Shown: positions 12,101-21,839 of the stretch, in pieces
Numbering within the stretch: position 1 is the stretch's first letter
Layout: the number at the start of each line of letters is the position of its first letter
From: Undaria pinnatifida
Taxonomy: Eukaryota > Sar > Phaeophyceae > Laminariales > Alariaceae
Direction: 5' to 3'
Length of the DNA: 64,000 bases
Assembly: GCA_012845835.1 (NCBI GenBank)
Contig: JABAKD010000021.1
Coordinates: 14,076,978-14,140,977 of the forward strand
Notes under the pieces: model-generated
What the model was told of the DNA's origin: nothing
The model's database searches: none
Seen by the model: only the letters and a program-made list of their open reading frames with translations
Made by a program: the position numbers and the translations under genes

Positions 12101-15100
12101 TGGGAGTCTTGAAAATAAAGTCATTTAAAATTCTTCCTATAGCGAGGGCCACGCCTGCACCGTATTTTTTCGCGCTGCTAGTTTAACCTTTTTTCCCTCC
12201 TGTTCAACTCGACCCGACAGGTTTCTCAGCGACAATTCCCTGACCACGTTACCTGAAGGCATATTCGATGGCGTAGGGTCGAACGGAGGCTTGCTGACGT
12301 TGTGAGTGCCTCTTGATCGGGTCGTAGATGGATCTTCCTGGCTACAGTACAAGCAGGCAAAAACAACGAAGAACGTGGCTACGTGCCTTTACGCACTCTC
12401 CCAAGTTGTCTCTGTTTCCCCGTCGTTTTTGCGCATGACCCAGACACTAAATCGGTAAAAGCACGACCTAGGTCAGCAACATGCCGTTTGTCCACATGAG
12501 ATGCCAATCACAAACAAGACGACTTCTGTTGCCAACGGCGAGCACGGCCGGGCCTACTGTTCGTCTTCGTTCGTCAATCACAACATATAATCGTGGTAAC
12601 ATCCAAACCTTATGTCGAACGTATCTCCACCTCTGTCGTTACGCAAACGCGCTTTCTCCGCGTTCAGGAATCTGTCTGGAAACTCGGGCCTGCAATGCAT
12701 CCCCGATGCGTAAGTGATGTGGATGGGGCGCGAATGATGATTGTTTTGGTGCTCGCAGGCGTGTGCGTGATATTTTGTATTTTGCTTGCGGCCTCCGGTT
12801 TGGCAGAGATTGCTAGCAATCGTAGAGTGGTATATACATGGGAGGGATAGCCGATTATGACGGAGTTGTTTCACTATCGCTTTTGATTACTTGCTAGAGA
12901 ACACGTATTTATTCAGCTATTATGGATTTCAGACTGATTGAGGCGGTAATCATTCACGGTTTATCCCAGAGATGGCGCGTGCACGCCTTCTGGCTGTCTG
13001 CCCTGAAGTCAAATATGCCCTGGCAACTTCCACCCGTTTCGTGCCGTCATTTGAACTCAGGACCTTCTTGAACACTTTTCTCTCTGTCATCGCTACACTG
13101 GCCGACCCTAATGGCGCGTGCGGTGAGAACCGGCGGGGCATAGGAAACGTGTCGACCTCAATCCTCAGGCTTCGGCGACGAAAAACGTCTACCGGTGTCA
13201 CCGACGGCATGTCGTTACCAACAAACGCTGACAGAGGTGTTGCGTGAAAATGAACGGGGCATCTTTGTTTCATCTTTCGGATTCCATACGTCGAAAGAGA
13301 GCCAACAACGTACCGTATACTGCATTAAGATAATTCATAAGTTGGGTGGTTGTGTCACGTCGGTTGATGTCACCAAGTTTGCTGACGGTTTGATCTTTGT
13401 AGATGACGTACTCGATGATAGCCCTCAATCTTACCGAATATATCTCTGCCCGTCATACCCTCTGTTGTCTGCCGCACGTTTACACTGATGAACAGAATGT
13501 ACGCCAGCCACTGCGGTTTTGTGTGCGGATGGTCAAACGTGTGAGGCTGGAGCAACAGGTTACACCTGCATCGGTAAGGCTTTCCGGGATTACTATCATT
13601 TTAACATCTCGCTACTGACATGGGAGTGTATCGACTGGCGTCGTCGGTTCTCCTGTACTAGTGGAAGAGTTGACGTACAATGCAACGCAAAATTAAGCCG
13701 TAAGTCACAAAAGGAAAGAAGGAAGGAAAAACAGAAACGTTGTTTTTTTGTTTATCATGACCCGATCCGCGTGTCGGGTTGGAAGGCATTTCAAATCGCG
13801 GGACGGGTCGGGTCATTTTTATAAATCTCAAGGGCCGGGTTGGGTCGGGTCGTACGGTTTCGAAATCTTGCGAGGCGGGTCGGGTCGGGTCAGAAGGTAA
13901 AAACCTAAAGCGGGTCGGGTGAGGTCATGACCCGCGAGATACGGGTGGCGCGCGGGTCAAGGCACTAAGACCCGCGCGTCGTTTTCGGCTAACCCGAGGG
14001 TTAAACCTGCGGATCTTGCCCCTTTCAAAATTTTCGGACAAAGGCGTCAGCCGTGCGGGCTCCCCGGGGAACCGTAAATCCTTCAAAACGAACCGCTTTC
14101 TTCCTCTCTTTATGCCGATGCTCTGATCATTTGTCATCACAGCGTGTAGAACAATCAACAGGCAGTACCGCGAACTATTCGCATCAAGGCATACATTGTG
14201 ATGGGAATTCCGTGCCGGCCGAAGTCGTAACACTAATATTAAAACGGCCGTACCAGTACAATATGTTACCAAACGTAAAAACGCAAGGACAGTCGTCTTA
14301 AAAAAGCAGCAGTAGCCCCGGGGGCAGCAAGCACCGGGAGCAGACCCAGGTTTTCTCGCGGATTGTATTCCCTGCGGACAGATCCACCGTCCCAGTTGTG
14401 AACTTGCTGACGGAGGCGGCACTGCTAAGCTGCCTGCAGGGGCTGGAGATTGCATAGATATAAGATGAAAATAGTAGTAGTAAAGCTAGCTCGATAAATA
14501 TCATACCAGTTCGAAATGTCACCAAACGCGGAAAAAACAAGAGGAGTCGTCAAGGAGGCAACAGCAGCCACAGCAAATCAGCAGCAGAATTCTGGCAGCA
14601 GCAAGCACCAGCAACAGACCACGAATGCCCGCAGATCGCAGCCCCTGCTGACAGATTCACCACCCTAGTTGTTGGCTTTTTGCGAGAGGCTGCACAGCTA
14701 GGTTGCGTGCCGAGGCTGGAGACTGCTTAAATGACGATCTCGCTCGTCAGGTCGCTCGTCCGGTCGACACAGTGATATACCGCTAGGGTTGTGGACGGTT
14801 TTCTCATGCGCGCGGGCTGCGGTTTCTTGCTCAATATTCTCGCGCACACCACAACACGCTGCCGCGACTAGTACCGGAACGAAGAAAGAGAAATATAACA
14901 CGACATCCTGGGGAAAGTAAAAGGGCCGACGACCATCCAACCCTCCGACGTATACATGCTTTAACCCGTGACTTTTCGGCCTCGACCCGTGACAAATGTA
15001 ACAAGTCAAGTTAACCTGACCCCCCGCACGAAACCCGCGTCTCGCGCATGATCCAAGTTGTGGCGAGTCGAGTCGGGGCAAGAGGATTTCTAGATCTCGC

Positions 15101-17112
15101 GGGTCAGATCGGGTCAGGTCAGGACATGTTCGAAACCTCGCAAGTCGTGTCGGGTGGGTTCAAGACGTCTTGAACTCGGGTCAGGTCGGGTGGGGTGAAG
15201 ACGTCTTGAAAATCTCACTGATAGGGTCGGGTTGACCGGGTGGGTCGGGTCGGACGCGACCGGACCTGCGAGATATGTCTCCAATCGTCAAAAGACAATA
15301 CGCTTTATATTTTGTCGTCAACGCAGACACGATGTGTCACATGCATGCTGTGTGTCTTCCCTTACTTTGAACGGTGTTCTTGTACAGGGCGGAATGGGAA
15401 TGTTTCAACTAATTGAATCGGCGTATTTGAGTCGTTTCCCGTTGCCCTGAATGAATTGAATTGCTCACGTGTGAGGTTTCTGTGTATCGTCCCCGCATCA
15501 TTGGAGGCAGAATGCGCTCCCGGAACACCGCCAAATAAGGCAGTCGCGATGCTCTTGGCGCTACATCCGTTCGGGGAACGGGGTTAATGTGTCTAAAGCG
15601 GCGCAACGTGGCCAGACATTAGCACTACCAACGCTCGACCCTCCCTGTGGACATCGTTTGTAATGGGCAGATAACTAGTGCCACACCTACCCTGGCGACG
15701 ACAAAATTGTCTCCAGTAGCAACACCAAGTTGGTTTCACGGGGCGCTCGGGAACAATCCAATATGTATGACGAATGATTCTACGCAAGGGGTACGAGCGC
15801 GCGCAATTTATGAGGCGCCTTACTTGTGGACCCCCATACCCCACCCAACACCAGGTATCAAGAAGGTATGGGATTGCAACCCCATGACACAGCCTATGGC
15901 TGACGGAAAAAAACGCAAAAACGCATATGGTGTTGGAACCACAATAGGAATTCCCCCCATCTCAATAAGTCCGGTATTTCCTAAAATACGTTGGCCCAAA
16001 CAATTATACTCACATCGTAGAACACGCCACTCTGAGTCTTTGGGACGACGTATCGATGTCAACAAAGCGTGCGGGTCAACCTCCTGCGTGCAGTTAAACT
16101 GGTTTTCAAGCTGCGCTAATTCCATGGTTTTACTTGTACGTCGTTCGCGTCATCCTGATGCCCTGTCGGCAATCCAAACTATGCAGCGTGCGACCCAGGG
16201 ACCAGCTTGTGCGGTGACCCACACATGCAAGGCCTCCGTGGCCAACAGATTGATTGGTCCGGCATAGACAACAGCTGGTACTGCATGGTCTCTGATGACA
16301 CCGACAGCATCAACGTCAACGTCCGGGTCAACGCTCCTCTACCCGATGATTTCCCTGACCGCCAGCTCATCACAGGCCTTAGCGTCATGTCACAGGGTCA
16401 TTCGCTGGTTATCGAAGTGACGAACCCGTACGATGTCAACACCGACGGCTGCCCCTCCGACATGTCCACCTGCCTTTCCAACGGCGGACTCCGTGCTATG
16501 GTCGACGGCGAGGAGGTAAACGATCTGCTCCGGTTCTCCAGAGACGAATACGTGACGGACAGCATTGCTGTGTCGGCGTCCAACCTACCGGTTGAGTGTC
16601 GGCAGTTCGGAGGAGACAAGATATGGGCTCGGATGTACGACGAGATGCTGCAGGGCCAGCGCGAATTAGTCGTGGAGGAAAGCTTCGAGGACTGGATCCT
16701 ACGTTTCGACCACATGGCCGCCCCCGATTGGTGCGCGCAGTACGTCGCGCAGAACCACCTTGCCGATGTGCAGTCCATCTACTCCGTGTTCAAGATTGCG
16801 ACTTCTTCTGTTACGGTGCGCCTTAACGTCGGCATCAACTCCCAAGGCAATGGGGAACTGGACTGGGATGGTCGTGTCCTCCCCGACCTGGAGTTCTGGC
16901 AGATGGACGTAGGTCTAGACGGTCTGTCTCTGGAGAGCGAGTCGCTCACTGGTATTCTGGGTGAGACGGCCCGCCCGGTGTTGGACAAGGACGGACGCAA
17001 GGTTATGCAAGGGTATGGAGCGATCCGTGGAACTGTCGAGGACTACCGCGTGTCAAGCGCCCTCAGCACTGATTTTGCTCTTAAAACCAAGAAAGAGGAC
17101 AGCTCCACCTAA
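42..17112 (+). CDS. LRR - EGF-like - vWD-like protein gene, 5' end outside the window
   Basis: Multi-exon host gene. Supported exons are 42-131, 1846-1917, 3391-3465, 4233-4304, 11178-11249, 12221-12301, 12668-12709, 13496-13573 and 16187-17112, with a possible extra exon at 13169-13236. Every LRR exon starts with one base and ends with two bases of a split codon, so any of them can be skipped or added without breaking the frame. Each ends at a good donor (GTACGT, GTAAGT or GTGAGT). The LRR exons read like NNxLxxLPxxxFDxL, followed by a cap with one cysteine, a cysteine-rich exon and a last exon with CGDPHMQGL. LRR proteins of this build are usually extracellular or surface recognition proteins; that role is inferred. 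The signal peptide, if any, lies to the left. No transmembrane segment is visible after the last domain, so the product may be secreted. The gene is interrupted by many repeats, all inside introns. Confidence 0.85.
132..1845 (+). other. Intron of the LRR gene, 1.7 kb
   Basis: AT-rich sequence bounded by GTACGT and TTCTGCAG. I see no further LRR-like exon and no repeat copy recognisable from elsewhere in the window. Confidence 0.6.
1846..1917 (+). CDS. LRR gene, exon b (one LRR)
   Basis: 72 bp, exactly 24 codons: SMNYNSFTAIPGDLFESMG then AVTTL. The acceptor TTCTGCAG and donor GTAAGT are both strong. N, L/F, IP and LF fall at the usual LRR positions. The split codon is CT|A, leucine. Confidence 0.88.
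1918..3390 (+). other. Intron of the LRR gene, 1.5 kb
   Basis: Non-coding between exons b and c. A run of ten G (2885-2894) and an A-rich stretch (3186-3206) are the only low-complexity tracts seen. Confidence 0.6.
3391..3465 (+). CDS. LRR gene, exon c (one LRR)
   Basis: 75 bp, 25 codons: SINNNELSTIDNGAFQPFAS then SLEIL. The acceptor is CTGGCAG and the donor GTGAGT. NNNELSTIDNGAF is a standard LRR core. Same split-codon phase as its neighbours. Confidence 0.88.
3466..4232 (+). other. Intron of the LRR gene, 0.77 kb
   Basis: Bounded by GTGAGT and GCTCAG. Nothing else recognised in it. Confidence 0.6.
4233..4304 (+). CDS. LRR gene, exon d (one LRR)
   Basis: 72 bp, 24 codons: DLNNNLLESLQAGLFDNM then VFLDTM. 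The acceptor is CTTGCTCAG and the donor GTGAGT. LNNNLLESL and LFDNM match the LRR core. The next LRR exon is 6.9 kb away, the longest intron of the gene. Confidence 0.88.
4329..4625 (+). repeat. R repeat, head part only (copy R1)
   Basis: Carries the head of the R family: ACACTTCAGCTGTGTGATC, then GTGTGTGATACTCCGATCGC, then CCGACTCCCCTTGCAACTA, then CTGTGCGCGGAA and GACAGCTGTGGGAGGAAAT. It stops after TTTATCAAGTGA. It differs from other copies at about 4438-4455, where TTAGTTCAATGGTAAAAAT replaces the usual AAGGATATAGG. Confidence 0.8.
5433..5705 (+). repeat. R repeat, head part only (copy R2)
   Basis: Starts near ATATTCAACTGTGAGATCAA, contains GTGTGTGATACTCCGATCGC and GTCTTCATTAAGGATATA, and ends at TTTATCAAGTGAATCCTGTA. 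Same extent as R1, so both may be copies of a short form of the family. Confidence 0.8.
6780..7100. repeat. Degenerate CCCGAC/GTCGGG-rich stretch
   Basis: Loose repetition of CCCGAC, CCGTC and their complements (for example GGAACGGGAACGGGAA) without a clear period. A similar stretch lies at 8290-8620, on the other side of R copy R3. They may be two parts of one older element split by R3; this is a guess. Confidence 0.35.
7372..8195 (+). repeat. R repeat, long form (copy R3)
   Basis: Head (ACACTCCAGCTGTGAGGTCG), G-rich spacer, then two further blocks with GTGCGTGGAA and ATCTGACAG, then a G-rich tail with an 18-base run of G at 8109-8126 and the module GGCATGGATGGCTCTAGAAA. Lies inside the large LRR-gene intron. 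Confidence 0.8.
8290..8620. repeat. Degenerate TTTCCCGACC-type stretch
   Basis: Many near-copies of CCCGACC, CCCGTC and TTCCCG over 330 bp. Similar in kind to 6780-7100. No coding sense seen. Confidence 0.35.
8881..9149. mobile_element. Complete short TIR element (T1a), MITE-like
   Basis: The left end GACCCAGGCTACGGTATGGG and the inverse of the right end, GACCAAGGCTGCGGTACGGG, are near-identical terminal inverted repeats. TGAA lies directly outside both ends (8878-8881 and 9149-9152), a likely 4-bp target duplication. Inside the ends are subterminal copies of a dyad: CACTCGCGCGAGTA near 8941 and CACTTGTGCGAGTG near 9082. About 267 bp with no coding capacity, so non-autonomous. Ends of the same family occur at 36276, 41970, 43224 and 47762. 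Confidence 0.75.
11178..11249 (+). CDS. LRR gene, exon e (one LRR)
   Basis: 72 bp, 24 codons: YLNNNQLASLPSDIFDDL then AEITSL. The acceptor is GCGTCAG and the donor GTGAGT. A textbook LRR core with LNNNQLASLP and IFDDL. In phase with exons d and f. Confidence 0.9.
11250..12220 (+). other. Intron of the LRR gene, 0.97 kb
   Basis: Bounded by GTGAGT and a pyrimidine-rich acceptor ending in CCCGACAG. Nothing else recognised. Confidence 0.6.
12221..12301 (+). CDS. LRR gene, exon f (one LRR)
   Basis: 81 bp, 27 codons: FLSDNSLTTLPEGIFDGVG then SNGGLLTL. Three codons longer than the norm because of SNG near the end, yet still a multiple of three. The acceptor is CGACAG and the donor GTGAGT. Confidence 0.9.
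12302..12667 (+). other. Intron of the LRR gene, 0.37 kb
   Basis: The shortest intron of the gene. No repeat seen. Confidence 0.6.
12668..12709 (+). CDS. LRR gene, exon g (C-terminal LRR cap)
   Basis: 42 bp, 14 codons: NLSGNSGLQCIPDA, with the last codon split. The acceptor is GCGTTCAG and the donor GTAAGT. NPxLQC-like capping sequences with one cysteine commonly end LRR domains. It ends in the same phase as the LRR exons. Confidence 0.85.
13169..13236 (+). CDS. Possible linker exon of the LRR gene
   Basis: Exon g ends after two bases of a codon, while the EGF-like exon needs one base from before it, so at least one exon should lie between. This 68-bp stretch has the acceptor ATCCTCAG and takes exactly one base. 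It is open as LRRRKTSTGVTDGMSLPTN and on, and leaves one base at AGAG|GTGTTG. The donor is weak and there is no domain to back it. Another exon in 12710-13495 could do the same job. Confidence 0.3.
13496..13573 (+). CDS. LRR gene, cysteine-rich EGF-like exon
   Basis: Reads CTPATAVLCADGQTCEAG then ATGYTCI. The acceptor is TGAACAG (a second AG at 13506-13507 would keep the frame) and the donor GTAAGG. It leaves one base, which joins to CG at 16187 to make an alanine codon followed by CDPGTSLCGDPHM. The spacing of cysteines (C-x7-C-x5-C-x8-C) is EGF-like, but the set is short for a full EGF module. Confidence 0.7.
13745..14000. repeat. GGGTCGGGTC array, left block
   Basis: Many copies of CGGGT on the + strand up to about 13925, then ATGACCCG and further ACCCG motifs, so the block turns over and could fold into a hairpin. 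Subterminal motif arrays of this sort are known from DNA transposons such as hAT and CACTA elements. No clean ends or target duplication were found. Confidence 0.5.
14220..14735. repeat. Diverged tandem duplication, period about 255 bp
   Basis: Two units share TACCAGTNC...ATGTYACCAAACG, AGTCGTC, GCAGCAGTAGCC or ACAGCAGCC, CAGCAAGCACC and GGCTGGAGA in the same order (around 14262 and 14517). CAG-type triplets are frequent in both. No product recognised on either strand. Confidence 0.5.
14960..15270. repeat. CGGGT array, right block
   Basis: Starts with ACCCG motifs (14965-15060) and then changes to GGGTCGGGT on the + strand (15085-15260). It is the mirror order of the left block at 13745-14000. 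Together the two blocks may bound one 1.5-kb insertion in the intron. Confidence 0.45.
16187..17112 (+). CDS. LRR gene, last exon: von Willebrand factor D-like domain
   Basis: 926 bp ending in TAA, about 308 residues. It begins ACDPGTSLCGDPHMQGLRGQ and continues with DWSGIDNSWYCMVSDD. CGDPH followed by a WYC and a VSD strand is the signature of vWD-like domains, including the plant root-cap type. The end (GILGETARPVLDKDG, GAIRGTVEDYRV, STDFA) fits the conserved GxLGQT end of that family. Six to eight cysteines fit an extracellular fold. The acceptor TATGCAG gives the correct phase from the EGF-like exon. Its codon use is richer in C and G than the flanking introns. There is no transmembrane segment. 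No clear poly(A) signal was picked out downstream. Confidence 0.85.
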
Positions 17113-20100
17113 CGTCGCTGTCATCGAGGTTCTGTGTCCGCACACATCTATTCCATGCGGTACTGAATGCAATGTTTGCAGCCCACTACTGTTCGTCGTT
17201 CGCCGTTTTTGGGTAAACACGACTTGCCGTAAGACGTAAGGGTGTGGACGCGGTAATGACATATTTGCGGGGACAGATGTGTAGTCCCAAAGCCTCTGTG
17301 CTGACCGGAAGAAGAGAGAGTATGTCATGGCATTATTCGTCAAATGGCCGATGAACCCTACCCCTTGCGGCATCATGACGTGGAATTTCTGGCGCGTGCT
17401 GAGTGTGTCTAGTGAGTTGGCGTCTGGGTATGTGGTGCATGTCGCTTCACTCCCTGCCAGGTACAAACGTGCGTTATCACAGCGTCCACGTTGAGTCACA
17501 CCTTTCGCTCAACGTGTCACTGACAATCACAATGACTATATTTGGCGTTCCTTGTAACATATGTTTTGGGATAGGTTGTGTAAAATAGCGGCAATCGATA
17601 TCTGTGTGAAAACCGGCATTTCTGATTAAAGAAGGAGAAAGCGATCTTTGTTAAGTCGCCACTCGTCACGAGCGAATGTGAATGACGACGCAGGATCAAG
17701 CCGAATGTCGTCGAAACATGCTATTGGTTGTAGATCAGTGCTGTCTTCACAAGCAGCGTTCCATGGTGGGCACAACGGCTCTGGGTCATCACGCGTGATA
17801 TTTTGTATGTTTACCTGATGGGTTGGAACCAAGACGTAAATAAATGATTCCGGCTCTTTGCTTCTTTTCCGCTATTCTTGTCTTCACTAACAGAGTCCAA
17901 AACCACGGTACCCGCTCTTGCCAGACCGTCAGTCATTTCAATTTTTGCCCAACATATCGGGCCGGTGGGACCACTCACATAAACCCTAAATTTCCAATGA
18001 TTGCGCAACGTCTGAAAGGTGGGTGTCGAGGATTGTCTCGAACGCGCCACTAGACTATGGCCCGAACCAACGCCTCTGGTGAATTGAACACAAGCGCGGG
18101 ATATAATAAAGCTGTTCGCGAATAAACTTCTGCTGGACCAAACACGCACTTAACGAGCAGGTGTTTGAATGTAGACTCTGGAGCGTCAACGAGGAACCCC
18201 GTGTATACCAACCCAGTCACTTATACAGACGCATCTGTGTCGCGGAGTGGACATCCTTTCAACACGAAAAACACGCCGTCCTACATTGGAAACAATACAC
18301 ACTTTATGGTGCGACGCTGCCGTGCTTATGATTATGAAACTGCCGATATCCGCCATACCAGGGAAAGTCGGAGGAGCACTGAATATCGTTCTCGTGTACC
18401 TGTTGCTTTCCGCAATGGCACTTGAGATAAATCACCTCGGTCATGCTTCTTGTTACCAGTAGTATCGTCAAAGCCCTCCACACCAGAGCTAATATTAGTG
18501 TCGTGAACTCTAGTGCACCACGCACGATGACTAGAATCGTCTTCAGCACTGACCTGTGAATGCCTTGTGTGTACCGTAGCGCAATTCTGGTAGAGTACTG
18601 GCAAGTAACATTCATGTCAATCGTGACACGTGGTGTGGCATGGGTAACGGGATGACAATTGCCTTTCGTGCAGTGGTTTTGGCCATGCTCTCTATGTCGT
18701 CGACCAGAAGCTTCCTATCCGCGACCTCATTTGCGCGTTATTTTCGGTCTGCCTAGGTTTTAGTGGTTACACAAAAAGTTGAGGCGTGCCACGAGAGAGG
18801 TGGCACCTTTTGTGTGTATAACATGATCTTGGAATGACGGAAATTCTTGCCCCAAAATCCTCGAGAAGAGCTTTTTCGGTGTGCGTGATTCCCTTTGTGT
18901 ACCTCAGGCATGGAATGTTTCACGCGGTATAAGCTTTGATTTCCTCCAAATCAGTTTTTGCGAGAGATCGCCAGCTCCCAAAATTAAGGAGGCCCCTGAA
19001 ACAATGTGGTGCACCCTCATCGTAGCACGGGCCTTTCGACACGAGTTGTTCCATCCATATTCGTAGTACCGCAATCTTTTTCATTTTCGTGCATTAATTC
19101 CGTTCTCCATTCCAAGCGTATTCTGATTTTTTTTCTACGCTAAGTATTGCGAAACATCTCGTGCGCTGTCGTTTCCAGCCCCTGCTTGTGCTTATTTCAT
19201 CATTATTTTTTGTGGTGACCTACGTTGTGTATATTAGTGCGAAACCTTCATTGAATTACTTCAACATGGCTATATTTTTCATTGATTGCTATGTCATGGA
19301 ACATAAGGATGTTTCGATCAGGTTTAATTCCACAATGCAGTACATACTTAACCATTTGTAATCAAAGTCAAGGATAGCACCAACAAACGACCGAGTCCCG
19401 CAAAGGACTCTTGCACATCGCCCATCGCTCCAAACCCAGTTCCTATGCGGAGCAATTCGTAAGGTGCTACCTCGCCGATATTGTTTTGTCACCCACACGA
19501 CATCTGAACGCCATGATGTTTCCCGCGGATGCTCGCGTACGTTGAGGCGCGCACAATTGTATGCTCGTTTCGCCATGTCGATGTAGAAAGAAGCTCTCGG
19601 TCAACCGCGTCGGTTTGTCTCTGAAGCGGACGTTCCCTTTTGTGCAACTTGTCCTCTGTAGACGAGTGTCATGTTTTTGAAGTAATAGTAATGTCGGTGC
19701 CTTTTCCGCGTATGGTATTACATGACCGATACCGCCCTTGTGTATGCGAGCACATTAGATGTCTGTCTCGCCATGATATCAGTTACGTTCGTCATACGTG
19801 GGTGACATGTCACTCGATCCAACCACCCTGTCCCGTAAATGGACGGCGGGGCATTGCAACACCATGCACGAGCGACCCTCTTCGCAAACATAGTCGGTGG
19901 GGGAGGGCTTGCTGGCCCCGGCGGTGAGCTGGTCTATGGCAAGGGTCTCTTTCTGTGTCGCTCGGCTTGTCTCATAGGGATGTGGAGAGCCTGTGCCTGG
20001 ATAGTTCATCGGTAGACGGGTAATAAACCAATAGCTAAATGCGTACGCTTAAACGTGGTGCGCTGAATGCGAGAGCACGGGCAGATGCGAGGGGGGGAAT

Positions 20101-21243
20101 CCATCGTGACAAGACATGGCTCCACAAATAATCGGTAAAGGCGATGTGGCGGATGAGGTTGACAAACCATCCCAGGTAGCTAGCTCAGTCTAAACGCTGT
20201 TGGCTGGTATCCTTACGTAGGATAGATAACACATTGTGCACGTAAAACATTTATATTAGATTGAGGCCGTCGGTGGAAATAACCGGTCCGTCCCAAAGCA
20301 GACGTTCCAAACGTTTCAGCATTTCCATTATCGCGAACGCTCTTCAAGAGTGGGCCACATCGACTTGGAAATATTCGAAGCCTCACTGACAAAGCCTAGC
20401 GGATCGTGCAATATGTCCGAAGGGTCGAGCCAAGCCCTGAGATCCACATTAGAAACTTGTGTCACCATGGCTGCGTTTGGATGACGAATTATTATGTGAG
20501 CTTCTGCAGGCGCGCTCACGTGGTCCCACACTCGGTGTTTTCGTCCCCTAAAATAGCAGCTCTGTTGGCCACGCGCTTTGCGGGACGGTTGAAATTTAGA
20601 AGCAACGAATCCATGACGATCCGCAGCGGGGCTACAATGAGTAGAAGCCTTTACCAGCTTTGACCCATAAATCGTACAGGATAACGTACCGTATATATTT
20701 CACTTTGTTGAGGTGTTTGGGCTGTTTGTTGAGTTTTGGTGTTTTTGCAAATCGTGTCAGAGAGTGGAGGCCCAACGCAAACTTAGCCCTAACCCCAACG
20801 CAGGAGAAGGCTCACGTTCGAAATAGAATGGGTGCTTTATGTGGTATGATTGTAGGGTGAGACTTCGCGAAGGATACTTGCTGGTGTAGCCAACTCCGGC
20901 AGATGAGTGTTCATCCTACAAACGCTGCTGTTTGCCGCCGGTGTCAGGACGGCGGAGAGGTTGAGCCCACATATCCTCGCTTGGTCGTTACGCACGGCCA
21001 ATGCATAACGCAGGTTGCCACACCAGTTTACTTCTGTGCTGTAGAAACCCTTTTCTCCGCCGACGCGTACATATCATGGCGTTGGAGACGCCGAGGGACC
21101 ATCCGCTCGCGTTGCAACAATTGTTTTTGTGTTCATCGAATAGTATCACGAGTTCGTCCACGCATAAACAACAGATGTTCACAATGCGGGAACAAAGAGC
21201 GTACGTAGTACATCACGGCCACAAAGTGGTCGGTGGCGTTAGG
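17113..21243. other. Gene-poor stretch, 4.1 kb
   Basis: Nothing supported on either strand. Open frames are short, lack domains and have no good splice context. No copies of R or T1 were seen here. Confidence 0.5.
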
Positions 21244-21496
21244 TCAATCTTGCGGCCTCCCGGTGGGCTTCCATAGGCCTCCCGGATCGATGATCTTGAA
21301 CATCTCTTTGGAATATACATGCAGCGGGATCCGCCAGATACCTTCGTAAATGTCGAGAAACATAGGAAAAGCGGAACCGTCATAGACAACGTCTTGCAGA
21401 AGCATGACAAGGTGCAGGTCAAGCTCTGTGCACGCGTTCACAGCGCTGTAACCGATGAGCAGGCGGCATTCACCGGGGTGTCCTCCCCCAAGTTCC
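21244..21496 (-). CDS. Exon-like protein piece of unknown function
   Basis: On the minus strand an acceptor TTGCAG at 21497-21498 is followed by an open frame to a TGA at 21244-21246. It includes GECRLLIGYSAV, HLVMLLQDVVYDG, AFPMFLDIYEGIWRIPLHVY and EMFKIIDPGGLW. The composition (aromatic, balanced, few low-complexity runs) is protein-like and unlike chance frames nearby. It takes one base from an upstream exon. I could not find that exon with matching phase: a CAG|GTAAAT site about 100 bases upstream leaves the wrong phase. It could be the last exon of a minus-strand gene or a gene fragment. I do not recognise the family. Confidence 0.35.
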
Positions 21497-21839
21497 CTGC
21501 AATGGAAGTAGGCTGTGCGTCTATTTCACATTTTTTTCCAATCGCCCGCGGGTTCGTGCATGATACCAGAACGATCCCAAGCTCATGCACGATTTACCTG
21601 AACTTCCACTTCGACGGACAACGGTTTGATACCTGCCATAGCAGGGCTTGCAAACAGGGGTCCCAACGCCGCTACAACCATGCCCTCAGTCATCAAAGTA
21701 TTTTAAAGAATGTGCGAGGAACGTGTTTTGTTAAGGCGCACCTCGCCACGAACGCGCTTGGACCGGAGGCGAGGCCGGCCGAAGCTAAAATTTTAATTGC
21801 GGGACATAGGCCGGCCGGTTTTCTCAGCCGGAAAAAGGT
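21497..21839. other. No supported feature
   Basis: Lies between the exon-like piece and the Ty3-like fossil. It would hold the intron and next exon of the minus-strand candidate if that is real. Confidence 0.4.

Larger units (their letters stand above)
13574..16186 (+). other. 2.6-kb intron of the LRR gene with CGGGT arrays
   Basis: Contains two blocks of CGGGT-type repeats (13745-14000 and 14960-15270) and, between them, a diverged tandem duplication (14220-14735). The stretch 15271-16186 is open in places on the + strand but has no recognisable domain. Confidence 0.55.

Noticed and set aside
13925-14455. 176-codon open frame on the minus strand
   Set aside because: Runs through CGGGT array and CAG-rich repeat sequence; open because of composition.
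15647-16267. 206-codon open frame on the plus strand
   Set aside because: Overlaps the acceptor and start of the vWD-like exon in a different frame and has no domain. The vWD frame is the real one.
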